Source: Cyanobacteria bacterium TGS_CYA1
Lineage (GTDB): Bacteria > Cyanobacteriota > Vampirovibrionia > Obscuribacterales > Obscuribacteraceae
NCBI GenBank assembly: GCA_026129135.1
Contig: JAHCIQ010000002.1
Coordinates: 372,001 to 436,000, forward strand
Length of the DNA: 64,000 nt
Direction of reading: 5' to 3'
The position numbers were made by a program, and so were the translations under genes. Below the pieces are notes generated by a model that made no database searches, was not told the origin of the DNA, and was given only the letters and a program-made list of their open reading frames with translations. Below, piece after piece: positions 1-7,890 of the stretch (the stretch's first letter is position 1; the number at the start of each line of letters is the position of its first letter).

Positions 1-1620
1 AGAATATTTAGGTGAAATCACCATTTTTCCATTTTTATCTATAAATCCAAAAAGCTGACTGCAACCTCTTAATGTATCCCTAGTTTCAGGATCCAAGGAA
101 ACGGCTGCTAAACCCTCGCTGAATGATCTCGCCTTGAAATAATTAGCTCTAATAACCAGTTTGCCCGTGGTATCAACATAACCACATCTGCCTTTTAGAT
201 GAACTAAAAGTCTTTGATCAGAAAACTGGTGTGTTTCTTCGCCAGGGTTACTCGACGAAGAACCCACCGAAACTGTATTGTAACCACTTAAAGCTCCTGC
301 CAAAAAATTTGTATTTGATTGAAAACTGTAATCAAACTGATTTTCAAAATATTCACCATTTGTATCGAACTTTGATTTCAAACTGTTCAAATCAAAGACT
401 TTATTGCCTTTAGTATCAATGTAATACTCATGCAGACGATGAATAGGAGTCTCCAAATTTACAACCCGAGCCAATCCGTCAGAGAATGACTCTCCTCCGT
501 CATATTTAGGCAGGATAACAAACTTGCCCGATTTATTTATATAACCTGTTTTGTGATTAATTGAAACCGCAGCAAGTCCATTGTGAAAACAGAGAGCTTC
601 GTCAAACTGCGGTTGAATAACCAGCTTATTTTCTTTATTGATAAAGCCCCATTTGGTTTCTATTAGTACAGGCGCAAGTCCTTCATTGAACCATAATGCA
701 GATGTGTATACAGGCTCAATCACAATTTTGCATTTGGGATCCATAAAACCCCAGTACTTGTTAATTTCTGCAGGAGCAAGCCCTTCTGAAAATCGCAAAA
801 CATTCGTGCATCTTGCAGCGTCGCGTGCTTTCTGCATAAAATTAAAGAACTGTTTGGGCTGTTGATTTGAGAAAGCCTCCGCATAGTTTTCATAATCGAA
901 AACATTAGTCTCATTGTTTAAATGAAAATTGCCTGAACGATCTAGAAATCCTTTGGCATTGGCATTTTGTTGACTAACAATTGTTCGTCCAAAATAGAAG
1001 ATTCTATTGAACATATACTGAAGTGCAGAAGTATATTCTGAAAAATTACGGATTATGTGCTCAGGCACACCATGCTCAGGATAAGCATCCGGGTCCATAG
1101 CAGATAGTTTTTTGTAGCATAATTCTTTTTCTGCACCAGCGGTAAGCAGGTCATGCAATGTTTCCATGGCAAATTGACAATTTGGATACTCTTTTACAAA
1201 CTCTTTGAGTGCCTTCATATAGGCGGTGTTTTCACCTTGGTTTTGATTGACCAATAATTTTTCAACCTTACACCACAAAGCGAACTGTTTTTCAGAAAAG
1301 AGCTGGTATTTTTCTAGTTTAGAAGCCTCTCTTTCAAGTAATGTGTCCGGTGCCAATTTCCTGACTTTAGCAAGACATTTTGCAGCCTCTTTGTGGTTCC
1401 AATTCGCTAAGTATTTTTCAGCAAGTTGCAAATACTCGCCAGCATACAGGTTTTCGGGTGTATATTTTGGCAGAGGCCAGTTACTTAACTGCTCAGTATG
1501 TGAAAAAGAGTCGTTAGCAGTGTAGAAACGGTGAATTCGCGAATTTGCCACTTGAGGTAACGTAACGCCGATCACAGTCGTCGCCAAAAGAATAGTCAGA
1601 GCTCTTTTAACCGGTCTCAT
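1..1620 (-). CDS. Exported WG-repeat protein, C-terminus cut off by the window edge
   Basis: The reading frame is open for 540 codons from an ATG at 1620 to position 1, so the protein is partial at its C-terminus. It starts with a signal peptide (MRPVKRALTILLATTVIGV, then LPQVANS). A helical, TPR-like stretch follows at about residues 45-190. From about residue 240 it carries WG/KWG beta repeats with the usual Y/W-GFI-(N/D)-K-x-G-K-x-V-I-x-P pattern, including WGFINKENKLVIQP, TGYINKSGKFVILP and, at the edge, FGFIDKNGKMVISP, alternating with F-x-x-GLA motifs. WG-repeat proteins are thought to act as protein-binding scaffolds; the target is unknown. It is divergent from the toxin gene at 1713. 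A second WG-repeat gene lies at 58874. The family call is secure, the function is not. Confidence 0.85.
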   Translation of the reverse strand, partial: MRPVKRALTILLATTVIGVTLPQVANSRIHRFYTANDSFSHTEQLSNWPLPKYTPENLYAGEYLQLAEKYLANWNHKEAAKCLAKVRKLAPDTLLEREASKLEKYQLFSEKQFALWCKVEKLLVNQNQGENTAYMKALKEFVKEYPNCQFAMETLHDLLTAGAEKELCYKKLSAMDPDAYPEHGVPEHIIRNFSEYTSALQYMFNRIFYFGRTIVSQQNANAKGFLDRSGNFHLNNETNVFDYENYAEAFSNQQPKQFFNFMQKARDAARCTNVLRFSEGLAPAEINKYWGFMDPKCKIVIEPVYTSALWFNEGLAPVLIETKWGFINKENKLVIQPQFDEALCFHNGLAAVSINHKTGYINKSGKFVILPKYDGGESFSDGLARVVNLETPIHRLHEYYIDTKGNKVFDLNSLKSKFDTNGEYFENQFDYSFQSNTNFLAGALSGYNTVSVGSSSSNPGEETHQFSDQRLLVHLKGRCGYVDTTGKLVIRANYFKARSFSEGLAAVSLDPETRDTLRGCSQLFGFIDKNGKMVISPKYS

Positions 1621-1712
1621 AGATTCACAGTAACACAGGTTTGTAAGAAACTTGCAAGGTCCCCAAGAATTCATCAAAATGCGATAGAAAGGCGCAAGGG
1701 GGAAGAGAATTT

Positions 1713-2138
1713 TTGGTTCCTATCAAGCGTAATATCAAAAAGGAATTTGTACTTCCTGGGGATATTGGCTTGACAAAAATATACGTAATAGCGGATAATC
1801 CCAACAGGATAAAACCCATAAACCGGCTTGGCAATTCAAAGCAAACTATCCGAGAATTTCCTGAAGCTGAAAAACGAATCGCAGGCAAGCAATTGCTGCG
1901 AGTCCAGAAGAACATGATGCCTAATGACTGGAAGCCGATGGGAACTATAGGACCAGGGGTGGTCGAGATAAGAATTCACGCAGCCGGAGAATATCGAGTG
2001 ATTTACGTCTCCAAGTTTCCTGATGCCATCTACGTTCTATCTGCTTTTCAAAAAAAGACTCGAAAAACGCCTAGATCTGAAATTTTGCGAGCTAAAAAAG
2101 AATATGAAAAAATCAAGTATTTCAAAGTTGAAAAATAA
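1713..2138 (+). CDS. HigB/RelE-like toxin (phage Gp49-like family)
   Basis: Residues about 33-135 match the Gp49-like branch of the RelE/ParE toxin superfamily: KPINRLGNSKQTIREFPEAE, then DWKPMGTIGPGVVEIRI, YRVIYVSKF, AIYVLSAFQKKTRKTP. Family members are ribosome-dependent mRNA nucleases or growth inhibitors neutralised by a partner HTH antitoxin. The reported start is TTG at 1713 behind a strong purine run (AAGGGGGAAG, 1696-1705), which adds about 32 residues absent from usual members. A second in-frame TTG at 1770 also has a GGGG-containing run ahead of it. The start is therefore unsettled. The 3' end overlaps the antitoxin start by 35 bases, the toxin-first order typical of HigBA-type pairs. 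Confidence 0.85.
   Translation: MVPIKRNIKKEFVLPGDIGLTKIYVIADNPNRIKPINRLGNSKQTIREFPEAEKRIAGKQLLRVQKNMMPNDWKPMGTIGPGVVEIRIHAAGEYRVIYVSKFPDAIYVLSAFQKKTRKTPRSEILRAKKEYEKIKYFKVEK
1770..1799 (+). promoter_or_regulatory. Consensus-like promoter inside the N-terminal part of the toxin frame
   Basis: TTGACA at 1770-1775 and GATAAT at 1794-1799 are separated by 18 bases. If active it would start transcription near 1805, just ahead of the codons for the conserved toxin core (residue 33 onward). That leaves no standard start codon before the core, so it could also drive only the antitoxin at 2104. Sequence match only. Confidence 0.35.
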
Positions 2139-2475
2139 AACTAAATCTAGAATAAGCACAAATACTCAATCTAAAACCAGATTAGCCGGTTATGAAGAGA
2201 GTTGTGGCAATGTCTTCAAGGATCTAGGATTTAGCGATGCCGAATCAGCAAATTTAACCGCTAGATGCGATTTGCTTATAGTCCTTCAAGACATCATTAA
2301 AAAGAATGGCTGGAGTCAAAGCGAAGCAGCTCAGCACCTAAAGGTAGGACAACCACGAATTGCTGAAATAATGCATTCACAATCAAAACTTTTCAGTGTC
2401 GACCTTCTAATCAAATATCTAGCCCGTCTGGGCGTGCAAGTCAATTTTAAATTTTCGAAGCTTGACTGGAAATGA
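2104..2475 (+). CDS. XRE-family antitoxin of the HigBA-like pair
   Basis: A 123-residue protein starting at the ATG at 2104 inside the toxin gene, so the two are translationally coupled. The N-terminus is basic and probably disordered (KKSSISKLKNKTKSR). Residues about 35-120 contain the CxNVFxDLGFxDAESANL opening and a helix-turn-helix (GWSQSEAAQHLKVGQPRIAEI) typical of the COG5606-like antitoxins that accompany Gp49-like toxins. By family it should bind the toxin and repress its own operon. Its last 29 bases overlap the 3' end of the convergent DNA methyltransferase gene, an unusually tight junction that would make antisense overlap of the two transcripts likely. Confidence 0.88.
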   Translation: MKKSSISKLKNKTKSRISTNTQSKTRLAGYEESCGNVFKDLGFSDAESANLTARCDLLIVLQDIIKKNGWSQSEAAQHLKVGQPRIAEIMHSQSKLFSVDLLIKYLARLGVQVNFKFSKLDWK

Positions 2476-4459
2476 CTTCCCGAAATTGACACCAGGTTTT
2501 GACGCGATTCAATTCATCTAGAGTCCAGTTGAAATTATCTTTTGCCGCTCCTAGCACTATAGAATCATTATCTTTTTCGAGTATTTCGATAGATTGAAGA
2601 ATTCGTTCGCGATTTTCTGGCAAGCATTCGAGTTTTATCTGAGATAATTTAATTAGTTCGTTTGCATTTGCAGCTAAGGCGACCCTATCCTTATGTTCAA
2701 TCGGTATAATCGGCAGTCTGCGAACATCACCTACCTGGTTATTGATCGTCGGATTGATATATTGAAGTAGAGCAACACACAACGATGAGTTGAGATAGGC
2801 TAACAAAAAATCAGGGTCTACCGAGACATCTTCAAGGAAAATAGCTGATGCGCCTACATCGAAAATTGCACCGGCAAATAGTTTCCTAAACGAAACGCCT
2901 TTAGACGAAACGAAAGAAAAACAAATTCCAGGCTTGAAATAATAAGCTTCGTTTTTCACTACCCAGTTGGCTTTGCCATTTAAATACGGATATTTCTGGC
3001 GTACCGTGTCTTTGATTCGTTCTCCGTTGTTTTGCCAATCGACCACATGAGTGACGGGCGCATACCACCTTGTTGCGCCAGCACCTTTTACGTAAGGAAA
3101 CCATCTGATTCCGATTTCGTCTTTGGGAACATCGCAAATTCGTTTTACGAACCTAGCATTATCTGTAGTGGCAAGACCTTGTTTAATGCTTGCAAAAGAG
3201 TCGAGGGTCGGAAGAGACAATAACTGCAAGATTTCAGACGGTACTGGTTCGCTCAGCCTGTAAGCCACTTTCAAACTCTTTTGATCTAGTCTAGTAAACA
3301 AACCGTTTTCCAAACGCCCCGCTTTATCTATTTCGACTGAGACTTTGGGCAGTTTGCAAAATTCAAAAGACCGACTATCTGTTACTTCGGTCGTTTTCTC
3401 GATTACTAAGATGGCGCTGTTTACTTTATCACCTGAAACTAGCGGAAAGACGTTGGTTCCGGCATCGACTATGCTGACTAGATTGTACTGGTCTATTATT
3501 TCGCGTCGAAGAGAATCGAATGCAGGCAAATCGAGTAACGAAGCCTGTGTAATCATTCCCATTCGTCCATTTATGCAAGTGAGTTCCAGGCATCTCGACA
3601 AAAATGCAGCGCTCAGGTCCTGGTATGCATTTGGAAAATTTGTTTTCAATGCGCTTTTGAGTTTTTTGCTAATCAGGCGTCGTCCGATATAAGGCGGATT
3701 AGTCAAAACAGCCTGATATGTTCTAGACAAAGGATGTTCTGGTGAAAAGTCTTTATAAAGCGAGCCAAGCTCGTTTGTTTGATCGAGCGAAATCAGTCTG
3801 AAGCCTTTTAGCTCTAACTTATCTAGATTTAGATTTTGACCTTGATTTTGAACGATATCAGCTCCAAGTTCAATCAATCTCACACAAAGACTAAGTGTAC
3901 AAATTGATAATGCCGTCTGGTCAATGTCTGTGGCACAAAGTTGAGAATTCAAAATATCTTTTACTGATGCACCCAGATCAATAAGTCTATCGAAAGCACT
4001 AAGCACGAAATTGCCGGTACCGCATGCAGGGTCAATTACTGTTTTGTCTCTTGCAAGCACAGACTTGTCGACCAGATAGCGGACCACCCAGTCTGGAGTA
4101 TAAATCTGGGTGAAGCCAATTAATAAATCGGCGTCAATCTGCTTATTTGCGGTCTGGATGCGGGCTTGAAATTGAGGACGGTCAAGATGGCGCCAGCATT
4201 CATATGTGTGACCGATTTTTTTTAGTTCGAATGAATTGTCATCATTCAAAACGCGAACCGATATCGGTTCAGGTTTCATAAGCCCATACGAAAAATTATT
4301 GCCAGAAAGTCCAAGACAAAACTGATGCAGGTCTTCGCCCGTCCAGTCGAAGCCTCGTTTTTGCAAGTACACAATTGCAAGAGCGTAAAGTAAATCGTCA
4401 AGCTTGACGCCCTGCTTCTTTTGTTTGGAGACGAAAGAAAGCCAGGAGCGCTTAGGCAT
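2447..4459 (-). CDS. N6-adenine DNA methyltransferase (Eco57I/TaqI-like class)
   Basis: A 670-residue protein. It has an N-terminal helical part, then the methyltransferase core: TPDWVVRYLVD at about 121-131, SAM-binding motif I DPACGTGNF at 143-151, ATDID at 176-180, and catalytic motif IV NPPY at 254-257. The C-terminal half (from about 390) resembles a TaqI-type target recognition domain, ending with the INPTINNQVGDVRRLPI segment common in Eco57I-like enzymes. No nuclease motif (PD-ExK) is visible in the short N-terminus and no restriction or specificity subunit is adjacent, so it is probably an orphan methylase or a remnant of a type IIG/BREX-like system. Its ATG overlaps the stop of the upstream signalling gene (TAATG at 4457-4461), so both are on one transcript. 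It converges on the toxin-antitoxin pair. Confidence 0.88.
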   Translation of the reverse strand: MPKRSWLSFVSKQKKQGVKLDDLLYALAIVYLQKRGFDWTGEDLHQFCLGLSGNNFSYGLMKPEPISVRVLNDDNSFELKKIGHTYECWRHLDRPQFQARIQTANKQIDADLLIGFTQIYTPDWVVRYLVDKSVLARDKTVIDPACGTGNFVLSAFDRLIDLGASVKDILNSQLCATDIDQTALSICTLSLCVRLIELGADIVQNQGQNLNLDKLELKGFRLISLDQTNELGSLYKDFSPEHPLSRTYQAVLTNPPYIGRRLISKKLKSALKTNFPNAYQDLSAAFLSRCLELTCINGRMGMITQASLLDLPAFDSLRREIIDQYNLVSIVDAGTNVFPLVSGDKVNSAILVIEKTTEVTDSRSFEFCKLPKVSVEIDKAGRLENGLFTRLDQKSLKVAYRLSEPVPSEILQLLSLPTLDSFASIKQGLATTDNARFVKRICDVPKDEIGIRWFPYVKGAGATRWYAPVTHVVDWQNNGERIKDTVRQKYPYLNGKANWVVKNEAYYFKPGICFSFVSSKGVSFRKLFAGAIFDVGASAIFLEDVSVDPDFLLAYLNSSLCVALLQYINPTINNQVGDVRRLPIIPIEHKDRVALAANANELIKLSQIKLECLPENRERILQSIEILEKDNDSIVLGAAKDNFNWTLDELNRVKTWCQFREVISSQASKI

Positions 4460-6111
4460 TACCAGATTTCGCGATACAAAACTGTTTCTTGATCGTTTTC
4501 GCTTTCTGCCGCTTTGTTGCGCGCGGCTTCAGCTGCCGAAAGCAATAATCCAAGTTCTAAAAAGTCTTCTGGAATACAGGCGATACCAAAGCGGATATCG
4601 AGATTCTTGATAGAAATAGTCGATGTGAGCGGGCTTTTTGCCAGCGCTTTTAAAATACGTCTGCACAGAACTTTAGCACCTTCGCCCTTTGTGTTTGGAC
4701 AAATGAGCGCGTAGTCGAAACCTTCGTAGTGAGCAAGCAAATCGCTCTGACGCTTGGTATTTGAAATGCGAAATACAGCTTCGTTCAGAGCTTGAGCAGG
4801 CATAGGCTCGCGAATAACTTCTTTGACGCCAGATTTTACGCGCATATCGAAAATTATTACCGAAAGCGGAGTGCCCGCACGATGTCCTCTGAAATATTCT
4901 TGCTCGAGAAAATATAGAAAAGCAGCATAGTTGAACATGCCAGTGTCGGGACGACGAAGTGTCATCATCACCGACTGAATAGCCGCGTTGTCAACTGCTT
5001 TTGGCTTGAGTGACAATTTATTCAGTTCACCTTGCGACTTGCCACCACCAATGGTTACAAGCTTGGCTCGAATCATATAGTTGACTGCTGGGACCCACTG
5101 GCTGCGCGACAACCCCAGAGATTTGAAAAGCTTGTTCGATTCGGTAGCTCCGTCTACAGAAGTGTAGATTTTGCGCTGCGCTGCTACACAATCAGGGTCA
5201 CCTACGCTCAACAAATCTTCCAGGTCCGCTGCTGTTAGTTGTCCGTCTTCGGTGCGCACGAGAATACTGTCTTCTCTGTATCCAGTGTTTTTCAGATAAT
5301 TCATTTTGTCGAGCAACTGCACGCCTTGAATAACCAGGTTATCGAGCGCTTCTGTCAGTGTTCGCTTTTTAGTTACGACTTGTGGCTGGAAAAAGAATTT
5401 GCCTTCTTGCCATGACATAAGATCATAGACGCCTTCGTTTCCGCTTGCGTTTGGCACCGAACAATGAACCGGTTTTCCTTCCAAGAAGAAAACTTCTGCT
5501 GCTCCTTCTTTGCTGTCTATTTGCAAACGACCTGTCATTTTGGCTAGTTGCAACGATTGCAATAGAGTCGTTATTTGAATAAAAGCAAGGTCACCATTTA
5601 GTACCGTGCTTCGCTCTGCCAGAGCAGTTTGATTCGAGAATGCTGGCAATGGCGTGGTTTTATCCAGCTCTTCCTTGCTTGTAGGCGCGTAATAGAAAAC
5701 CAGACCGCTCTCGCCTTCTGGATTTGCCACTACTGGAATATCAGTTTTCGATTGTGTTTGCTGTGCTTGGTCAAGCGCTGCATTCAAATGGACACGCTGG
5801 ACTTCTTCACCAATTGATGTGAGCAACTTGTTGTATACAAGCAAGGTGTCAGTGCTGTGGTACTTCCAGAGCGAATTGGCAGAATTTTCACCAGCCTGAA
5901 ACATTTGCCAGATAGGGTCGTGGCTTACAGGGTCGAACTCGACTTCGAGCTTATAAATGGGCGAATTGATTCTTGCCCGAAAAGAAATGTGGACCTTTTC
6001 TTTGGGGTTATCGAGCACATGCGAAAGCATGTTGTGCACCATGTGCATGGAAGGCGAAGCCGGCAGAATATTGCCTAGATTTGGGTCATTAGCACTACCG
6101 CCAGTTACCAT
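4459..6111 (-). CDS. DUF4388 protein with degenerate GGDEF domain
   Basis: A 550-residue cytosolic protein with three recognisable parts. Residues about 38-100 form a small module with two conserved Trp (DPIWQMF at 65-71, LW at 81-82, LVYNKLL at 91-97) that also opens the proline-rich proteins at 20426 and 26502. Residues about 168-275 are a DUF4388/PatA-N-type domain (LNGDLAFIQITTLLQSLQLA, then GRLQI and FFLEGKPVHC). Residues about 390-545 look like a diguanylate cyclase fold, but the signature is HYEGFDYAL in place of RYGGDEFAL, so catalysis is unlikely and it may bind nucleotide or protein instead. It is coupled to the downstream DNA methylase by a one-base overlap. Its role is inferred to be signalling or scaffolding. 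Confidence 0.75.
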   Translation of the reverse strand: MVTGGSANDPNLGNILPASPSMHMVHNMLSHVLDNPKEKVHISFRARINSPIYKLEVEFDPVSHDPIWQMFQAGENSANSLWKYHSTDTLLVYNKLLTSIGEEVQRVHLNAALDQAQQTQSKTDIPVVANPEGESGLVFYYAPTSKEELDKTTPLPAFSNQTALAERSTVLNGDLAFIQITTLLQSLQLAKMTGRLQIDSKEGAAEVFFLEGKPVHCSVPNASGNEGVYDLMSWQEGKFFFQPQVVTKKRTLTEALDNLVIQGVQLLDKMNYLKNTGYREDSILVRTEDGQLTAADLEDLLSVGDPDCVAAQRKIYTSVDGATESNKLFKSLGLSRSQWVPAVNYMIRAKLVTIGGGKSQGELNKLSLKPKAVDNAAIQSVMMTLRRPDTGMFNYAAFLYFLEQEYFRGHRAGTPLSVIIFDMRVKSGVKEVIREPMPAQALNEAVFRISNTKRQSDLLAHYEGFDYALICPNTKGEGAKVLCRRILKALAKSPLTSTISIKNLDIRFGIACIPEDFLELGLLLSAAEAARNKAAESENDQETVLYREIW

Positions 6112-6187
6112 TTAAAAATCCCTGAAACTATGCCACTTTATTCCCTTGAGCCGGGCAAAAATCAACAGTCTTATAAACTAAGATGAC

Positions 6188-7384
6188 TTAGCAAACCTGA
6201 GCTTTGCCCATCTCGAATGTGAATTTGTGGGACTTCATACGCTCGAATGCTTCAGCGAGGCGTTCTTTGGGAAGGCAGAGCGAAAGGCGAAAATAGCCTT
6301 CGCCAGATGGTCCATAGGCGTTACCTGGCGGAACAACGATATGAGCTTCGTTGAGCATTTTGCCGCAGAATTCTTCTGAGCTCAAACCAGGAGGTACAGG
6401 CAACCACATGTAGAAAGTGGCTTTGGGAGGAGTTGGGGTCCAGCCGAGTTCTTTGAGCTTTTCGCAAGCAAGGTCACGACGCTCGATATAGAGGTTGTTG
6501 CAAAAATCGATATGGTCGCGATTGCCTTCAAACGCAGCAATACCGGCTTGTTGTACGGCTCTGAAAATATCGGTATCGATATTCGATTTGATTTTTGCCA
6601 GGTTTTTCACTGCTTCACTGTTACCTATAGCAAAACCGATTCTCCAGCCAGTCATGTTATAGGTTTTGGATAAGGTATGAAGCTCGATACAGATGTCTTT
6701 GGCGCCTTTGACTTGCATGATTGACGGGGCTTTGTAGCCGTCGAAAGTCATTTCTGAATACGCGAGATCGTGACAAAGAAGTATGTCGTTTTTCTTGGCG
6801 AAGGCTACTGCTTTTTCGAAGAATTCGAGGGTAGCAGTGGCAGCCGTTGGGTTGTTTGGATAATTGAGGAACATCAAGTTCGCTTTCTGCGCCACCGTAG
6901 CTGGTATTGCATCAAGATCTGGAATAAAGTTATTCTCGGGTGTGAGCGGCATATAGAATGGCTCGCCGCCAGCCAGAATAGTTGATGTTTGATAAACCGG
7001 ATAAGCCGGGTCAGGGATGATATTGATATCGCCCTGGTCGATGTAAGCCATAATCAGGTGGTGAATGCCTTCTTTTCCACCGATTAGAGTTGTAACTTCA
7101 GATTCTGGGTCGATTTTGATGTTGAATCGATTCTGGCACCATTCAGCTGCTGCTTTTTTGAATTCAGGTGTACCACCAAAAGGTGGGTATTGATGGTTAA
7201 TAGGCTTTTCGATTGCCTCGTGCATAGCATCGACGATGTGGCGCGGAGTTGGTTGATCAGGTGCACCGATGCCTAAATTGATCACGTCATGACCCTGCTT
7301 GGTCAGGGCTGCTGCTTTTTTGCCGATTTCGGCAAAAACGTAGGGAGGAATCGCTTTAAGACGGCGGGCTACTTCCATGGTCAC
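6188..7384 (-). CDS. dapL: LL-diaminopimelate aminotransferase-type class I/II aminotransferase
   Basis: A 398-residue fold-type I PLP enzyme. Visible hallmarks are NLGIGAPDQPTP near residue 36, the NYPNNPT substrate/PLP motif at 174-180, Asp206 and Tyr209 for the cofactor ring, and the Schiff-base Lys240 in TLSKTYNMTGWRIGF. The sequence style (GGKEGIHHLIMAYIDQGD, PDPAYPVYQTSTILAGGEP) is that of the DapL branch, which converts tetrahydrodipicolinate plus glutamate to LL-diaminopimelate in lysine and peptidoglycan synthesis and is found in Cyanobacteria and relatives. Other aminotransferases of this subgroup act on different amino acids, so the substrate is inferred. The start is ATG at 7384; a second ATG two codons later is equally possible. 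It stands alone between the 550-residue signalling gene and a small gene. Confidence 0.82.
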   Translation of the reverse strand: MTMEVARRLKAIPPYVFAEIGKKAAALTKQGHDVINLGIGAPDQPTPRHIVDAMHEAIEKPINHQYPPFGGTPEFKKAAAEWCQNRFNIKIDPESEVTTLIGGKEGIHHLIMAYIDQGDINIIPDPAYPVYQTSTILAGGEPFYMPLTPENNFIPDLDAIPATVAQKANLMFLNYPNNPTAATATLEFFEKAVAFAKKNDILLCHDLAYSEMTFDGYKAPSIMQVKGAKDICIELHTLSKTYNMTGWRIGFAIGNSEAVKNLAKIKSNIDTDIFRAVQQAGIAAFEGNRDHIDFCNNLYIERRDLACEKLKELGWTPTPPKATFYMWLPVPPGLSSEEFCGKMLNEAHIVVPPGNAYGPSGEGYFRLSLCLPKERLAEAFERMKSHKFTFEMGKAQVC

Positions 7385-7522
7385 AAAACTCCAAGAATGG
7401 GCTACTATGCTTGCGCAAGCGTATCACAATTAAACGCTAAAACTATCCACTTTACTACCCCGATTACAGTAAAATGGCTCATTCAGCTACATCTTCGTAA
7501 CAGAGCGTGTTAGAGCAAACCT

Positions 7523-7541
7523 GCGCATTTAATTAATGCGC
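7523..7541. terminator. Palindrome downstream of the small basic gene
   Basis: GCGCATT at 7523-7529 pairs with AATGCGC at 7535-7541 around a 5-base centre. It lies between the minus-strand gene at 7568-7786 and the dapL start. There is no clear T-run after it on either strand, so it could be a weak terminator or a protein-binding dyad. Confidence 0.35.
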
Positions 7542-7567
7542 CAAAATTCAGTCAATTAATATCGATC

Positions 7568-7786
7568 TCAAGCTTTTGAAGTAGCGAGAACTTTGGCCGC
7601 TTCTGCCTTCGCCGGTTTGCGCTTGGTCAGCTGTTTAGGCGAGAAAGGAAACGAACACCATCCCGAACCGCCCACTGGGCAGGTAGCCAGTGAAAATTCT
7701 TTTGCGGTTTTTGTCTCGGATTTGGCTTTAGTCTTCGCTTTTACAGCGCTTGTTTTTTTAGTAGCTTTGTTCGAGGTTTTATTCAT
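7568..7786 (-). CDS. Small lysine/alanine-rich protein with a CPVGGSGWCSF motif
   Basis: A 72-residue basic protein. The first 30 residues are a Lys/Ala/Thr-rich tail (MNKTSNKATKKTSAVKAKTK and onward). The centre holds a compact, clearly non-random motif CPVGGSGWCSFPFSPKQL with two cysteines seven residues apart, and the end is again Lys/Ala-rich. The composition recalls histone-like or nucleic-acid-binding tails, and the two cysteines could bind metal or form a disulfide. I recognise no named family. It is kept as real because of the structured motif and because it fills the space between two minus-strand genes. Function unknown. Confidence 0.6.
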   Translation of the reverse strand: MNKTSNKATKKTSAVKAKTKAKSETKTAKEFSLATCPVGGSGWCSFPFSPKQLTKRKPAKAEAAKVLATSKA

Positions 7787-7890
7787 CGTGTATTTCGTCG
7801 ACCTTTGTGTGATGTCGTAGTTCTAAAGTACCACTTATGAGCACAATCAGAGAGCCATTTAGCCGATCTTTTTATGTTCGAGCCAAAATT

